Shown here: one piece after another, positions 1 through 8,890 of the stretch
How positions within the stretch are numbered: position 1 is the stretch's first letter
Layout of the letters: every line of letters starts with the position of its first letter
From: Glycocaulis albus
Lineage (GTDB): Bacteria; Pseudomonadota; Alphaproteobacteria; Caulobacterales; Maricaulaceae
Reading direction: 5' to 3'
Length of the DNA: 64,000 nucleotides
NCBI RefSeq assembly: GCF_014639075.1
Contig: NZ_BMFS01000006.1
Span: 124,001-188,000, forward strand
Made by a program: the position numbers and the translations under genes
The notes under the pieces: model-generated
Databases searched by the model: none
The model's input: the letters and a program-made list of their open reading frames with translations, nothing else
Told to the model about the DNA's origin: nothing

Positions 1-487
1 GGTTCATGGTGGCAGACCATTCACCCGAAATGATCTTGGGCAAATAGAGCGTGCGCTGCTCGTCAGAGCCATGGGCGATCAGCGCCTCGATGGCACCAAA
101 GGAGAGCATCGGACCAAGGCCAAAGCTCATCGAGGCGCTCTGCAGCATCTCCATCAGCGCGCAGCCCAGCGCACGCGGCAGGCCCATCCCGCCATGCTCG
201 GTGCCAAACTGCAGGCCCTGCCAGCCGCCCTCGACGAATTTGGCATAGGCCTCGGGGAAGCCGTCCGGGGTTTTCACCTCCCCGTCTTTCAGCGTGCAGC
301 CCTGCTGGTCTGACGGCCAGTTCAGCGGCGCGATCACGTCATTGCACAGTTTTGCCGCCTCTTCGAGGATGGCGCCGGTCAGATCGCCGGAAAACTCCGG
401 GAAAGCGCCGGTGGCGCGCACGCTGTCGAGCGCGGCGATTTCCTCAAGGCTGAAACGGATGTCGCGGACGGGCGCGCGATAGCTCAT
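1..487 (-). CDS. acyl-CoA dehydrogenase, N-terminal part (runs off the window)
   Basis: The gene enters from the left edge on the minus strand; about 162 N-terminal residues are visible and the C-terminal part lies outside. It begins MSYRAPVRDIRFSLEE, and further on has GGWQGLQFGTEHGGMGLP, a stretch typical of the N-terminal helical domain of acyl-CoA dehydrogenases that carry an extra N-terminal segment (DmdC / 3-methylmercaptopropionyl-CoA dehydrogenase-like and long-chain relatives). Such enzymes are FAD-dependent, oxidise acyl-CoA to enoyl-CoA and pass electrons to ETF; an ETF-ubiquinone oxidoreductase is encoded about 10 kb away. The catalytic and FAD-binding domains are not visible, so substrate cannot be inferred. 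Confidence 0.85.
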   Translation of the reverse strand, partial: MSYRAPVRDIRFSLEEIAALDSVRATGAFPEFSGDLTGAILEEAAKLCNDVIAPLNWPSDQQGCTLKDGEVKTPDGFPEAYAKFVEGGWQGLQFGTEHGGMGLPRALGCALMEMLQSASMSFGLGPMLSFGAIEALIAHGSDEQRTLYLPKIISGEWSATMN

Positions 488-603
488 GGACGTGTCTCCC
501 GGTTCAGGTTTTTGCGACAGGGAACATAGCGCGGCGCGCGCCGAACGCGAGGGCGAAGCTGCGCGGCATGGGGGCGCGGGAGCTGATTCCACCCAGTGCT
601 GGG

Positions 604-665
604 TTTTCCCGACGAAAGTCGGGACCCAGAAAGGGCTGGGCACCGGCTTACGCCGGTGAAACGAA
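604..665 (+). repeat. GAAA/TTAC double-hairpin intergenic repeat, copy A
   Basis: Two adjacent hairpins: CCCGAC-GAAA-GTCGGG (608-623) and CACCGGC-TTAC-GCCGGTG (641-658), joined by a spacer with ACCCAG and CTGGG that can also pair, followed by AAACG. Similar elements occur near 4372, 27366 and 32334, in either orientation, always between genes. The gap 488-734 that holds it shows no other gene. Confidence 0.85.
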
Positions 666-734
666 CAAGGGGGATCCATGACATCCCCGCCATCCGCCCT
701 AGCTTTGCGTCAAGACTTGAAGGAGGCTTGTCCC

Positions 735-1331
735 ATGCGTCTTGTGCTTGCTGCGATAACGCTGCTGCTAGCGTCCTGCGTTTCCGCGCCGGTGACGGAT
801 CCTGCCCGGCTGCCTGCGGGCGCGTGGGAGCTGGACGGCGAGCACACGAGCGTCACCTGGCAGGTGCGCCATCTGGGGCTCTCCTGGTACACGGCGCGCT
901 TTGACGGCGTGCGCGCAAGCCTCGAGTTTGATCCTGTCCGCCCGGAAGACGCAGAACTGACCGCAATCGTGGACGCGGCCTCGGTCTCTACCGGTGATCC
1001 TGATTTTGACGAACTGTTGCGCGGCTCCGGCTGGCTGGATGCGGCTGACCATCCCGAAATTGTGTTCGTTTCCGAGAGGATAGTTGTAACAAGTGAGGTG
1101 ACAGGCGAGGTGCACGGCCTGCTCACCCTGAAAGGGGTGACCCGTCCTGTCATAATGGAAACAGAGTTTTACGGCGGCGTCTTCAATCCGCTAGTCCGGC
1201 GTAACATGCTGGGATTTAGAGGCTATTTCGAGATCGACCGCACGCAGTTCGATATTGGCCGCTTGCCAGGTAATTTCATTGGCGACACGGTGCGCCTATC
1301 CATCGAGGCGGAATTTATCGCAAGGGATTAG
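735..1331 (+). CDS. YceI family lipoprotein
   Basis: A 198-residue protein with the YceI fold signature: 'WELDGEHTSVTWQVRHLGLS' early, then 'FEIDRTQFDIG' near the C-terminus. YceI proteins are lipocalin-like barrels that bind polyisoprenoid or similar hydrophobic ligands in the periplasm. The start at 735 is chosen because AAGGAGG (719-725) lies at good distance and because it yields MRLVLAAITLLLASC, a short lipoprotein signal with a LASC lipobox; a longer frame from 678 would bury this signal. It is first in an apparent operon with a cytochrome b561 gene (six bases later) and a second, non-lipoprotein YceI gene. The ligand is unknown. Confidence 0.9.
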   Translation: MRLVLAAITLLLASCVSAPVTDPARLPAGAWELDGEHTSVTWQVRHLGLSWYTARFDGVRASLEFDPVRPEDAELTAIVDAASVSTGDPDFDELLRGSGWLDAADHPEIVFVSERIVVTSEVTGEVHGLLTLKGVTRPVIMETEFYGGVFNPLVRRNMLGFRGYFEIDRTQFDIGRLPGNFIGDTVRLSIEAEFIARD

Positions 1332-1337
1332 GGCGTG

Positions 1338-1922
1338 ATGACCACCACCACCGAAAAACCCCGCTACACGGCTGTCGCCATTGCGCTCCACTGGCTGATG
1401 GCGGTGATGCTGGTTGGCATGGTGTTCATGGGCTGGCGCATGGAGGACATGCGCGAAATGGCCCTGTCGGGCGATCTGTCCTTTGCCGAGGTGCAGGCCT
1501 ATTACAACTGGCACAAGACGATCGGGATCAGCCTTCTGGTGCTGGCTCTGGCCCGGCTCGGCTGGCGGCTGACCCACAAGGTGCCGCCGCTGCCCGAGGG
1601 CATGAAGCCGTGGGAAGTCATAGCCGCGCGCGGCACGCATATCGCCTTTTACGCGGTCATGATCGCCGTGCCGGTGCTGGGCTGGCTGACGGCCTCGGCG
1701 ACCAATTTCCCGAGCTATCTGGCCAATAATCCGGCGCTGGAACTGCCGCACCTGCCGGTGCCCAACGAGGCCTATGAACCGCTCGGCTCGATTCATGGCG
1801 CTGGCGGCTGGGTGATTTTTGCGCTGCTGGCCCTGCATGTGGGCGCGGCCCTTAAGCACCATTTCATCAACAGGGACGACGTGCTCACCCGCATGATCCC
1901 GTTTCTCAAACCCCGCGTATAA
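1338..1922 (+). CDS. cytochrome b561 family membrane protein
   Basis: A 194-residue integral membrane protein with four hydrophobic segments and histidines in the positions expected for two b-type hemes: 'IALHWLMA' in segment 1, 'YYNWHKTIG' before segment 2, 'GTHIAFYAVM' in segment 3 and 'SIHGAGGW ... ALHVGAALKHH' in segment 4. This is the bacterial CybB-like group, which moves electrons between the quinone pool and periplasmic acceptors such as superoxide. A GTG at 1335 directly precedes the chosen ATG. It sits between two YceI genes, a common pairing in proteobacteria; a joint role in quinone or isoprenoid-linked redox chemistry is an inference. Confidence 0.9.
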   Translation: MTTTTEKPRYTAVAIALHWLMAVMLVGMVFMGWRMEDMREMALSGDLSFAEVQAYYNWHKTIGISLLVLALARLGWRLTHKVPPLPEGMKPWEVIAARGTHIAFYAVMIAVPVLGWLTASATNFPSYLANNPALELPHLPVPNEAYEPLGSIHGAGGWVIFALLALHVGAALKHHFINRDDVLTRMIPFLKPRV

Positions 1923-1957
1923 ATATCAGAAAAACAACCGATAACGGAGACCTCCCC

Positions 1958-2503
1958 ATGATCCGTGCATCCATCGCCGCTTTTGCCTTTGCCCTGACCG
2001 GCACTTTTCCCCTGTCGGCTCAGGACTGGGTGATTGACACAGCTGCGTCTGAAGTGACCGCCGAAACCCGCGTTTTCGGGCAGGCCGTGGCCGCCACATT
2101 CGCCGAGTTCTCTGCCGAGATCAGCTTCGATCCGGAAGATCTTGAAAACGCGCAGATTTCCGCGCGCGTCACAAGCGATACCGGCACTATCCCGAACCGT
2201 GAATACCAGTCGGCTCTGGTCAGCCGCGATGGCCTGCATGTGGCCGAATATTCCGAAGCGGTCTTTGTGTCCGAAGAGATTGTGGCCACTGATGAAGGCT
2301 ATGAGGCCCGTGGCACGCTGACCATCAAGGGCGAGAGCCGCGGCGCCGTTCTGCCCTTCACTGTCGAGATCAATAATGGCCGCGCCGTGGCGCAAGGCAG
2401 TCTGGAGATCGTGCGGGCAGAGTTCGGCGTGGGCGGTTCCAGCTGGGCCGAAGTGGCACCCACCGTCACCGTGCGCCTGCATATCGAGGCAGACGCGGAG
2501 TAG
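1958..2503 (+). CDS. YceI family periplasmic protein
   Basis: A 181-residue protein with a Sec signal peptide (hydrophobic FAFALTGTF, likely cleavage after PLSAQ) followed by the YceI pattern 'DWVIDTAASEVTAE' and 'GTLTIKGESRGAVLPF'. Unlike the gene 600 bases upstream it lacks a lipobox, so this paralogue should be soluble in the periplasm. The gap to the cytochrome b561 stop is 35 bases and has GGAGAC before the ATG. The set encodes one membrane-anchored and one free YceI around a b561 cytochrome. The ligand cannot be read from the sequence. Confidence 0.9.
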   Translation: MIRASIAAFAFALTGTFPLSAQDWVIDTAASEVTAETRVFGQAVAATFAEFSAEISFDPEDLENAQISARVTSDTGTIPNREYQSALVSRDGLHVAEYSEAVFVSEEIVATDEGYEARGTLTIKGESRGAVLPFTVEINNGRAVAQGSLEIVRAEFGVGGSSWAEVAPTVTVRLHIEADAE

Positions 2504-2517
2504 GGTTCCAACAACTT

Positions 2518-2631
2518 GTCATTCCCCGGTGGCGCAGCCATCCGGGGAACCCATGCCTGCAAAGAGTGATCGGGCGGAAAGATTGAGGCATGGGTCCCCC
2601 GGACCTCGCGAACGCTCGGCCGGAGGATGAC
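2518..2631 (+). repeat. CCATGCC-type long inverted intergenic repeat, copy 1
   Basis: Starts GTCATTCCCCGG and ends CCGGAGGATGAC. Internal arms ACCCATGCCT and AGGCATGGGT are about 50 bases apart. The same plan (GTCAT, hairpin, ACCCATGCC, spacer, GGCATGGGT, hairpin, ATGAC) recurs at 29824-29923. It lies between the convergent YceI and DciA-like genes and may also serve as a terminator. Confidence 0.7.
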
Positions 2632-2654
2632 AGCATTGGACAGCGAGGACGAAG

Positions 2655-3221
2655 CTACCCGCCCTCGCGTTCCTTCACCGCCGCCGCAAAATCGGCTAGC
2701 GCCGCCGCCAGGCGCTCTGCCGGATCGGCGGCCGGCGTGGGCAGGGGTTCGGCGCGTTTGACCACCCGGCTTGCCGCGCGGCGTACCGGCCCGGCAGGCG
2801 CAGCCAGCGAGCCCTGTACGATGCGCAGGCGTTTCGGCGTCCGGCCCGCATACTGCGCGACGCGTTCGAGTATCACGCCCGATTGCGCTTCGATCAGCGC
2901 TGCGGCAGGCCCGCGCGCCCGCACGGTCAGTGTGCCTGATTGCAGTTTTTCAGGGCTGGTCCAGCGCGCCAGTACTTCACCGACAATCGCCTCCCAGTGC
3001 TCCTCCAGCTCAGAGGCGCCGGGTCCGAAGGCCTTGGCGAGCGGACGGATCACATTGGCCAGCGCCCGCCCAGCGGGCGGCGGCGGCTTGATGGCCGGTT
3101 TCCCCCGGTGATCGACGGCCCACAGATCGGCCTGTGCCCGCGAGACGGCATCGCTTTTGGAGCGTATGCGCCTGCGCTGCGTGATTGCCTTTTGGCCGTC
3201 CTGTTTCCAGCTTTCATCCAT
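2655..3221 (-). CDS. DUF721 (DciA-like) protein
   Basis: 188 residues. The central part, 'IVGEVLARWTSPEKLQSGTL' through 'RTPKRLRIVQG', matches the DUF721 family, whose best-studied member DciA is the ancestral loader of the replicative helicase DnaB. The N-terminus is basic and glycine/proline-rich and the C-terminus is alanine-rich with basic residues, both probably disordered. In many alphaproteobacteria this family lies next to mutY, as here. The ATG overlaps that of the divergent mutY reading by two bases, so one of the two starts is likely called too far upstream. Helicase loading is known for other members, not shown for this one. Confidence 0.8.
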   Translation of the reverse strand: MDESWKQDGQKAITQRRRIRSKSDAVSRAQADLWAVDHRGKPAIKPPPPAGRALANVIRPLAKAFGPGASELEEHWEAIVGEVLARWTSPEKLQSGTLTVRARGPAAALIEAQSGVILERVAQYAGRTPKRLRIVQGSLAAPAGPVRRAASRVVKRAEPLPTPAADPAERLAAALADFAAAVKEREGG

Positions 3222-4335
3222 GAGCCCAGTGTCCGCACTTCAAGACGAACCGGCAAGTCCGCGAAGCGGTGATGTGGCCGTCATGCGCGCGCGTCTTCTT
3301 GCCTGGTATGACCGGGAGGGGCGTACCCTGCCGTGGCGCATAAGGCCTGAAGAGCGCGTGGCGGGCCGCGTGGCAGACGCGTACGCCGTCTGGCTGTCGG
3401 AGATCATGCTGCAGCAGACGACAGTGGCCCATGCCGCGCCGTACTATGCGAAATTCCTGTCGCTCTGGCCGACGGTCCATGATCTTGCCGATGCGCCGCG
3501 CGAGGATGTGATGGCAGCCTGGGCGGGGCTTGGATATTACGCCCGCGCCCGCAATCTGCATGCCTGCGCGCAAGCCGTATCGCGTGAGCTGGGCGGGGTG
3601 TTCCCGTCTGACCTGGAAGGGCTTCGTGCGCTGCCTGGCATAGGCGAATACACCGCGCACGCTATCCGCGCAGCCGCCTTCAACCTGCCCGCCAGCGTGG
3701 TGGATGCCAATGTGGAGCGTGTCATCACACGGGTCTTCCGTATCGAGGCGCCGCTGCCCTCTGCCAAGCCAGACATCCGCAAACATGCGGCCAGCCTGGC
3801 TGATCCGGCCCGGCCCGGAGACTACGCACAGGCCATCATGGATCTGGGCGCGGTTATCTGCACGCCGCGCGCTCCCTCCTGCGGTGCGTGTCCGTGGGCG
3901 GCGCACTGTGCCGCGCGCGCTGCGGGCGATCAGGAACGCTATCCGGTGAAAGCCGCGAAGAAGGTCAAGCCCGTGCGCCATGGCCTCGCCTTCGTGGTCC
4001 TGCGCGGCGAGGGCGAGGGCCGCGAGGTACTGGTGCGCACCCGGCCCGACAAGGGGCTGCTGGGCGGCATGCTGGAAGTGCCGGGGACGGACTGGGTGGT
4101 GGACGCCGGGGCGTTGCCCGGCTTCTCAGAAGCCGCGCCGCTGGCGCTCAGATGGCGCGAGGCGGGCCGGATCACCCATGTCTTCACCCATTTTGAATTG
4201 CGCCTGACGGTTTTTGCCGCGCCCCTGTCGGGGGAGGCAAACCTGCCCGATGGCGCGCGCTGGGTGGGTGTGCACCCGATCCGTGCGGCAGGGCTGCCTA
4301 CAGCGATGAAAAAGGCGGTGCAGGCGGCGTTGTAG
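3220..4335 (+). CDS. mutY: A/G-specific adenine DNA glycosylase
   Basis: Removes adenine mispaired with 8-oxoguanine in base excision repair. The 371-residue product shows the catalytic glutamate in 'SEIMLQQT' (about residue 61), the helix-hairpin-helix 'LPGIGEYTAHAI', the catalytic aspartate in 'VVDANVERV', an iron-sulphur loop with C-X6-C-X2-C-X5-C spacing (near 3859-3910) and a C-terminal NUDIX-like domain for 8-oxoG recognition ending 'GLPTAMKKAVQAAL'. The start is uncertain: ATG 3220 overlaps the divergent DciA-like start, whereas ATG 3283 gives MRARLLAWYDREGRTLPWR, close to the usual MutY N-terminus. No convincing ribosome site marks either. Confidence 0.92.
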   Translation: MSPVSALQDEPASPRSGDVAVMRARLLAWYDREGRTLPWRIRPEERVAGRVADAYAVWLSEIMLQQTTVAHAAPYYAKFLSLWPTVHDLADAPREDVMAAWAGLGYYARARNLHACAQAVSRELGGVFPSDLEGLRALPGIGEYTAHAIRAAAFNLPASVVDANVERVITRVFRIEAPLPSAKPDIRKHAASLADPARPGDYAQAIMDLGAVICTPRAPSCGACPWAAHCAARAAGDQERYPVKAAKKVKPVRHGLAFVVLRGEGEGREVLVRTRPDKGLLGGMLEVPGTDWVVDAGALPGFSEAAPLALRWREAGRITHVFTHFELRLTVFAAPLSGEANLPDGARWVGVHPIRAAGLPTAMKKAVQAAL

Positions 4336-4371
4336 GTGGATTAACTCTAGTCGACGGGAAACCTCTACACC

Positions 4372-4440
4372 GCGTTTCACCGGCGAAAGCCGGTGCCCAG
4401 CTTTTTTATTCCGGAGCCCGGCTTTCGTCGGGAAAATGCG
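4372..4440 (-). repeat. GAAA/TTAC double-hairpin intergenic repeat, copy B, possible terminator
   Basis: CACCGGC-GAAA-GCCGGTG (4378-4395) is followed by CCCAGC and six T (4402-4407), then by a second hairpin built on CCCGGC and GTCGGG. It lies between the convergent mutY and ccrM genes in the opposite orientation to copy A. The stem plus T run could terminate mutY transcription. Confidence 0.75.
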
Positions 4441-4464
4441 AAAAGGGACTGGGAAAAGCGCCCC

Positions 4465-5621
<1,157 letters not shown>

Positions 5622-5623
<2 letters not shown>

Positions 5624-6209
5624 ACCCTTGTGCACTTTTTTCTGCCGCATGCGCGACAGGGCGGTAGGAAAAGCGATGGATGGGGGTGGCGCCCAGCCCT
5701 TGCAGGGCATCGATATGGGCCTTTGCGCCATAGCCTTTATGGCCTTCCAGCGCGTAGCCGGGCCAGCGCAGTGCAGCCTCGATCATCAGGGCGTCGCGCA
5801 CGGTTTTTGCGATGATGGAGGCGGCGGAAATCACCGGCTGGCTGCCATCACCGCCGATAATCGCCTCTGCCGGGCAGTCGAGGCGGGGCAGGCGGTTGCC
5901 ATCGACCAGGACTTTATGCGGGACGAGGGGCAGGTTCCGGCAGGCGCGCGACATGGCCCGCATGGTCGCTTCGAGCACGTTTACCCGGTCAATCTCGGCG
6001 GGTTCCGCAATGCCGACACCGACCATGGCCTCGGCGCGGATGATGGCGGCCAGCGCCTCGCGGCGTCTGGCGGTCAGCTTTTTGGAATCCGCCAGTGCGG
6101 AGAGGGCAGAAAATCCCTCCGGCAGGACCACCGCTGCGGCCACGACCGGCCCAGCCAGCGGCCCGCGCCCGGCCTCGTCTATGCCTGCGATGATCTGCGC
6201 TTCTCCCAT
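5622..6209 (-). CDS. rnhB: ribonuclease HII
   Basis: Cuts the RNA strand of RNA-DNA hybrids and removes single ribonucleotides misincorporated in DNA. The 195-residue protein has the metal-binding 'AGIDEAGRGPLAGPV' at its start (Asp11, Glu12), then 'ADSKKLTARRREAL', 'VLVDGNRLP', and 'SAASIIAKTVRDALM', all hallmarks of the family; length is typical. It precedes ccrM by 56 bases on the same strand and may be read with it. The short upstream gap holds a palindromic repeat (6317-6397). Confidence 0.96.
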
Positions 6210-6316
6210 GGCGTCTTGCTAGGACGGTGCGGGGGAGGGGTAAAGGGGGAGGGAGCGAACTCTTCGTCTCAACATTGTAATGGGCTTGGCAAACAACCCG
6301 CAGGCCTCCCCAACCG

Positions 6317-6397
6317 GGATCCCGGCCCCCGAGCCGGGACCCATAGGAACTGTCAGCGGCTGCAAGTTTGGATCCCGGGGCAAGCCCGGGACCCCGG
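6317..6397. repeat. GGGATCCCGG-type intergenic repeat
   Basis: Two GC-rich units: GATCCCGGCCCCCGAGCCGGGACCC and GATCCCGGGGCAAGCCCGGGACC, each able to fold on itself, about 50 bases apart. They lie between the radical SAM gene and rnhB, both on the minus strand. This is a third palindromic family, distinct from the GAAA/TTAC type. Confidence 0.55.
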
Positions 6398-6421
6398 TAA
6401 TTCTTCTCTGTCGAGGTAAAA

Positions 6422-7525
6422 TCAAAACAAGCTCAGCTGATCGCTGTCCTTTTCCGGTACGGTAAAAAGGTCCGTGCGCAGAGGCGCCACCTTGCGCGAA
6501 AGCCCGTTCGCCCGGCAGGCCCTCTCGAAGCGGGCGCGGATCAGCTCTGCCACCGGGCCTTCGCCGCGCATCCGCGCATGGAAGCGGCTGTCATAGGCCT
6601 TGCCGCCGCGCGTGCTCTCGATCAGTCCCATGATTTTTTTGGCGGAGAGAGGGCGTTCAACCGAGAGCCATTGTCTGAACAGAGGCTCCACCTCCAGCGG
6701 CAGGCGGAGCAATACATAGCTGGCATGGTCTGCCCCGGCCTTCGCGCCGGCGCCGAGCAGGTTTTCCAGCTCGTGATCATTGAGGCCCGGTATCATGGGC
6801 GAGGTGAAAATGCTGACCGGCACGCCCGCTTCGCTCAATGCCGTGATGGCCGAGAGCCGCCGCGTGGGCGTGGAAGCGCGTGGCTCCATGGTTCTGGCCA
6901 GCTTCGCATCCAGCGTCGTCACCGAGATCGCCACATGAGCAAGGCCAAGCGCGGCCAGTTCCGATAGTAGGTCCAGATCACGCAGCACGCCTGCCGATTT
7001 GGTGATGATGCTGACCGGGTGGCGGAACGCCAGGCAGGTTTCAAGGATGGAGCGGGTAATGCGCAAATCGCGCTCCACCGGCTGGTAGGGGTCGGTATTG
7101 CTGCCCAGCGCGACCGGGCGCGGAGCATAGCCGCGCTTTGAAAACGCCTTGCGTAAAAGCTCTGCCGCGCCGGGCTTGAAAAAGATCACGCTTTCAAAGT
7201 CGAGGCCTGCCGAATAGCCCCAATAGGCATGGGTGGGCCGCGCAAAACAGTAGATGCAGCCATGCTCACAGCCCCGGTAGGGGTTCACCGACTGGTCAAA
7301 GCTGATATCCGGGCTGTCATTACTCGTGATGATGGAGCGTGCCGCATCGCGGATGAGTGTGGTCTTGATCTGGCGCGGCGGCGCTTCGCTGTGCCAGCCA
7401 TCATCGACCGGCTGCGAGGTCGTGCGCTCAAACCGTCCCGAAGCGTTGGACTTTGCGCCCCTTCCAGAGGGCTGGAAGGGGGTGGGCAGGGCCTCTGACT
7501 GGCGGGCGGGGGTAATCGCGTTCAT
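6422..7525 (-). CDS. PA0069-type radical SAM protein
   Basis: A 367-residue radical SAM enzyme of the SplB-like group usually called PA0069 or Rv2578c family. The cluster motif is 'GCEHGCIYCFARPTHAYWG' (C-X3-C-X2-C), preceded by 'FDQSVNPYRG' and followed by 'LGSNTDPYQPVERDLRITR', 'ISVTTLD' and 'SPMIPGLNDHE'. These are typical of the family, whose substrate is unknown; the similarity to spore photoproduct lyase does not imply the same reaction. The start at 7525 (MNAITPARQ) is preferred because the open frame upstream has no family residues and overlaps the divergent glycosyltransferase. Confidence 0.88.
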   Translation of the reverse strand: MNAITPARQSEALPTPFQPSGRGAKSNASGRFERTTSQPVDDGWHSEAPPRQIKTTLIRDAARSIITSNDSPDISFDQSVNPYRGCEHGCIYCFARPTHAYWGYSAGLDFESVIFFKPGAAELLRKAFSKRGYAPRPVALGSNTDPYQPVERDLRITRSILETCLAFRHPVSIITKSAGVLRDLDLLSELAALGLAHVAISVTTLDAKLARTMEPRASTPTRRLSAITALSEAGVPVSIFTSPMIPGLNDHELENLLGAGAKAGADHASYVLLRLPLEVEPLFRQWLSVERPLSAKKIMGLIESTRGGKAYDSRFHARMRGEGPVAELIRARFERACRANGLSRKVAPLRTDLFTVPEKDSDQLSLF

Positions 7526-7592
7526 GGCAGGACGCTGACTCGAAATCTGGAACAATTCAAGAACAAAATCACATTGACGAGCGGAGCCGCGC

Positions 7593-8324
7593 ATGCGCCT
7601 TATGGCGCGCATGAGCCATGTGATTGTTATCATTCCCGCACTGAACGCGGCCCCCTCCCTGCCGGACACGTTCGCCAGCCTGGAACCGGCCATTGCCTGC
7701 GGGCTGGTCTCGCGCTGGGTGCTGGCCGATGGCGGGTCGGGCGATGCCACGGTAAAGCTCGCCCGCGCGCGCGGATTTGATGTGGTCAAATCCCTGCCGG
7801 GGCGCGGTGTGCAGCTCGCCGCCGGGGCAGCCCGCGCGATTGAAGGCGCCGGCGAAGGCGACTGGCTGCTCTTCCTGCACGCGGACACACGGCTGGAGCC
7901 GGGCTGGGCGAAGGCGGTGAAAGCCTTCATGGCGGCGCATGCGGGCGGGGAGGTTGCGGGATATTTCCAGTTTGCGCTGGATGATGAGAGCGCGCCTGCG
8001 CGCCGTCTGGAGCGGTTTGTGGCCTGGCGCTGCGCGGCGTTCGGCCTGCCCTATGGCGATCAGGGATTGCTCATTCCGGCGCAGCTTTATGAGAGGCTTG
8101 GCGGATACCGCCTGATGCGCCTGTTTGAGGATGTGGACATCGTAAGGCGCATAGGCAGGCGCCGCCTGAAACCGGTTTCGGCGCGCGCTATCACCAGCGC
8201 CGCGCGCTTCCGCTCCGAGGGGTATCTGCGCCGCTCTGCGGCCAATCTTCTCCTGCTCGCGCGATATTTCCTCGGCGCGGACCCGGAAAAGCTGGCGCGG
8301 GCCTATGGCAGGCGGAAGGCATGA
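7593..8324 (+). CDS. TIGR04283-family glycosyltransferase (GT2 fold)
   Basis: 243 residues with a GT-A fold: 'VIVIIPALNAAPSLPDTFAS', 'WVLADGGSGDATVKLA' and 'LLFLHADTRLEPGW' (the DXD-like HADT). It belongs to the group annotated 'arsenosugar biosynthesis glycosyltransferase', named from rare clusters that also carry arsM and arsS; neither is here, so substrate is open. Three in-frame ATGs (7593, 7602, 7611) could start it; the first has GCGGAG at fair distance. The stop overlaps the next gene by four bases (ATGA), so the two are translationally coupled and probably act in one pathway. Confidence 0.85.
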   Translation: MRLMARMSHVIVIIPALNAAPSLPDTFASLEPAIACGLVSRWVLADGGSGDATVKLARARGFDVVKSLPGRGVQLAAGAARAIEGAGEGDWLLFLHADTRLEPGWAKAVKAFMAAHAGGEVAGYFQFALDDESAPARRLERFVAWRCAAFGLPYGDQGLLIPAQLYERLGGYRLMRLFEDVDIVRRIGRRRLKPVSARAITSAARFRSEGYLRRSAANLLLLARYFLGADPEKLARAYGRRKA

Positions 8325-8890
8325 GCAAAGCGCGCCTCATCGTCTTTGCCCGCGCGCCGGTGATTGGCGGAGCCAAGACGCGCCTTGCCGCCGGTATCGG
8401 CAAGGTGATGGCGTGGCGCGCCTACCGGGCGATGACGGCCAAAACGCTTCGGGCCGTGCGCGATAATGCGCGCTGGCAGATAGTGCTGGCGGTCAGCCCG
8501 GACAGGGCCATCACCCGTGCGTTCGGCAAGGTCTGGCCGGATGATCTGATGCGCTGGCCGCAAGGGGGCGGTGATCTCGGTGCGCGGCAGGCAAGGGTGT
8601 TGGCCGGTGCTGGCCCCATCGCAATCATCGGCACCGATGCGCCCGACATTACCCGGCGCGATGTCGCGCGCGCTTTCGCCCTGCTCAAACGCCATGACGC
8701 GGTGATTGGCCCGGCGGAAGATGGCGGTTACTGGCTGCTGGCGCTTAAAGGCCCGGCCCCGCGCGGGCTGTTTGAGGGCATACGCTGGTCGAGCGCCCAT
8801 ACGCGCCGCGATCTTGAGATCCGCCTTCGCGCCCACGGCCTTGCCCGCATCGCGTATTTGCGCGAGCTGGCCGATGTGGATGAAGCTTAG
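8321..8890 (+). CDS. TIGR04282-family glycosyltransferase / nucleotidyltransferase-like protein
   Basis: 189 residues with the family pattern 'LIVFARAPVIGGAKTRLAAGIG', 'PIAIIGTDAPDI' and 'DAVIGPAEDGGYWLLALKG'. The fold resembles MobA/CofC-like nucleotidyltransferases, and the family is a constant partner of the TIGR04283 glycosyltransferase encoded immediately upstream. The 'arsenosugar' name is inherited from a few genomes and is not supported by neighbours here. The 3' end overlaps the stop of the convergent AT-rich SIR2-like gene by four bases, which places the likely junction of an inserted segment right at this stop codon. Confidence 0.83.
   Translation: MSKARLIVFARAPVIGGAKTRLAAGIGKVMAWRAYRAMTAKTLRAVRDNARWQIVLAVSPDRAITRAFGKVWPDDLMRWPQGGGDLGARQARVLAGAGPIAIIGTDAPDITRRDVARAFALLKRHDAVIGPAEDGGYWLLALKGPAPRGLFEGIRWSSAHTRRDLEIRLRAHGLARIAYLRELADVDEA

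Noticed and set aside
7526-7930. Upstream extension of the radical SAM gene
   Set aside because: It overlaps the divergent glycosyltransferase gene and lacks family residues; ATG 7525 gives the usual length.
7593-8890. Assigning the two glycosyltransferases to arsenosugar synthesis
   Set aside because: Partner genes arsM and arsS are absent and the name is inherited from a few genomes.
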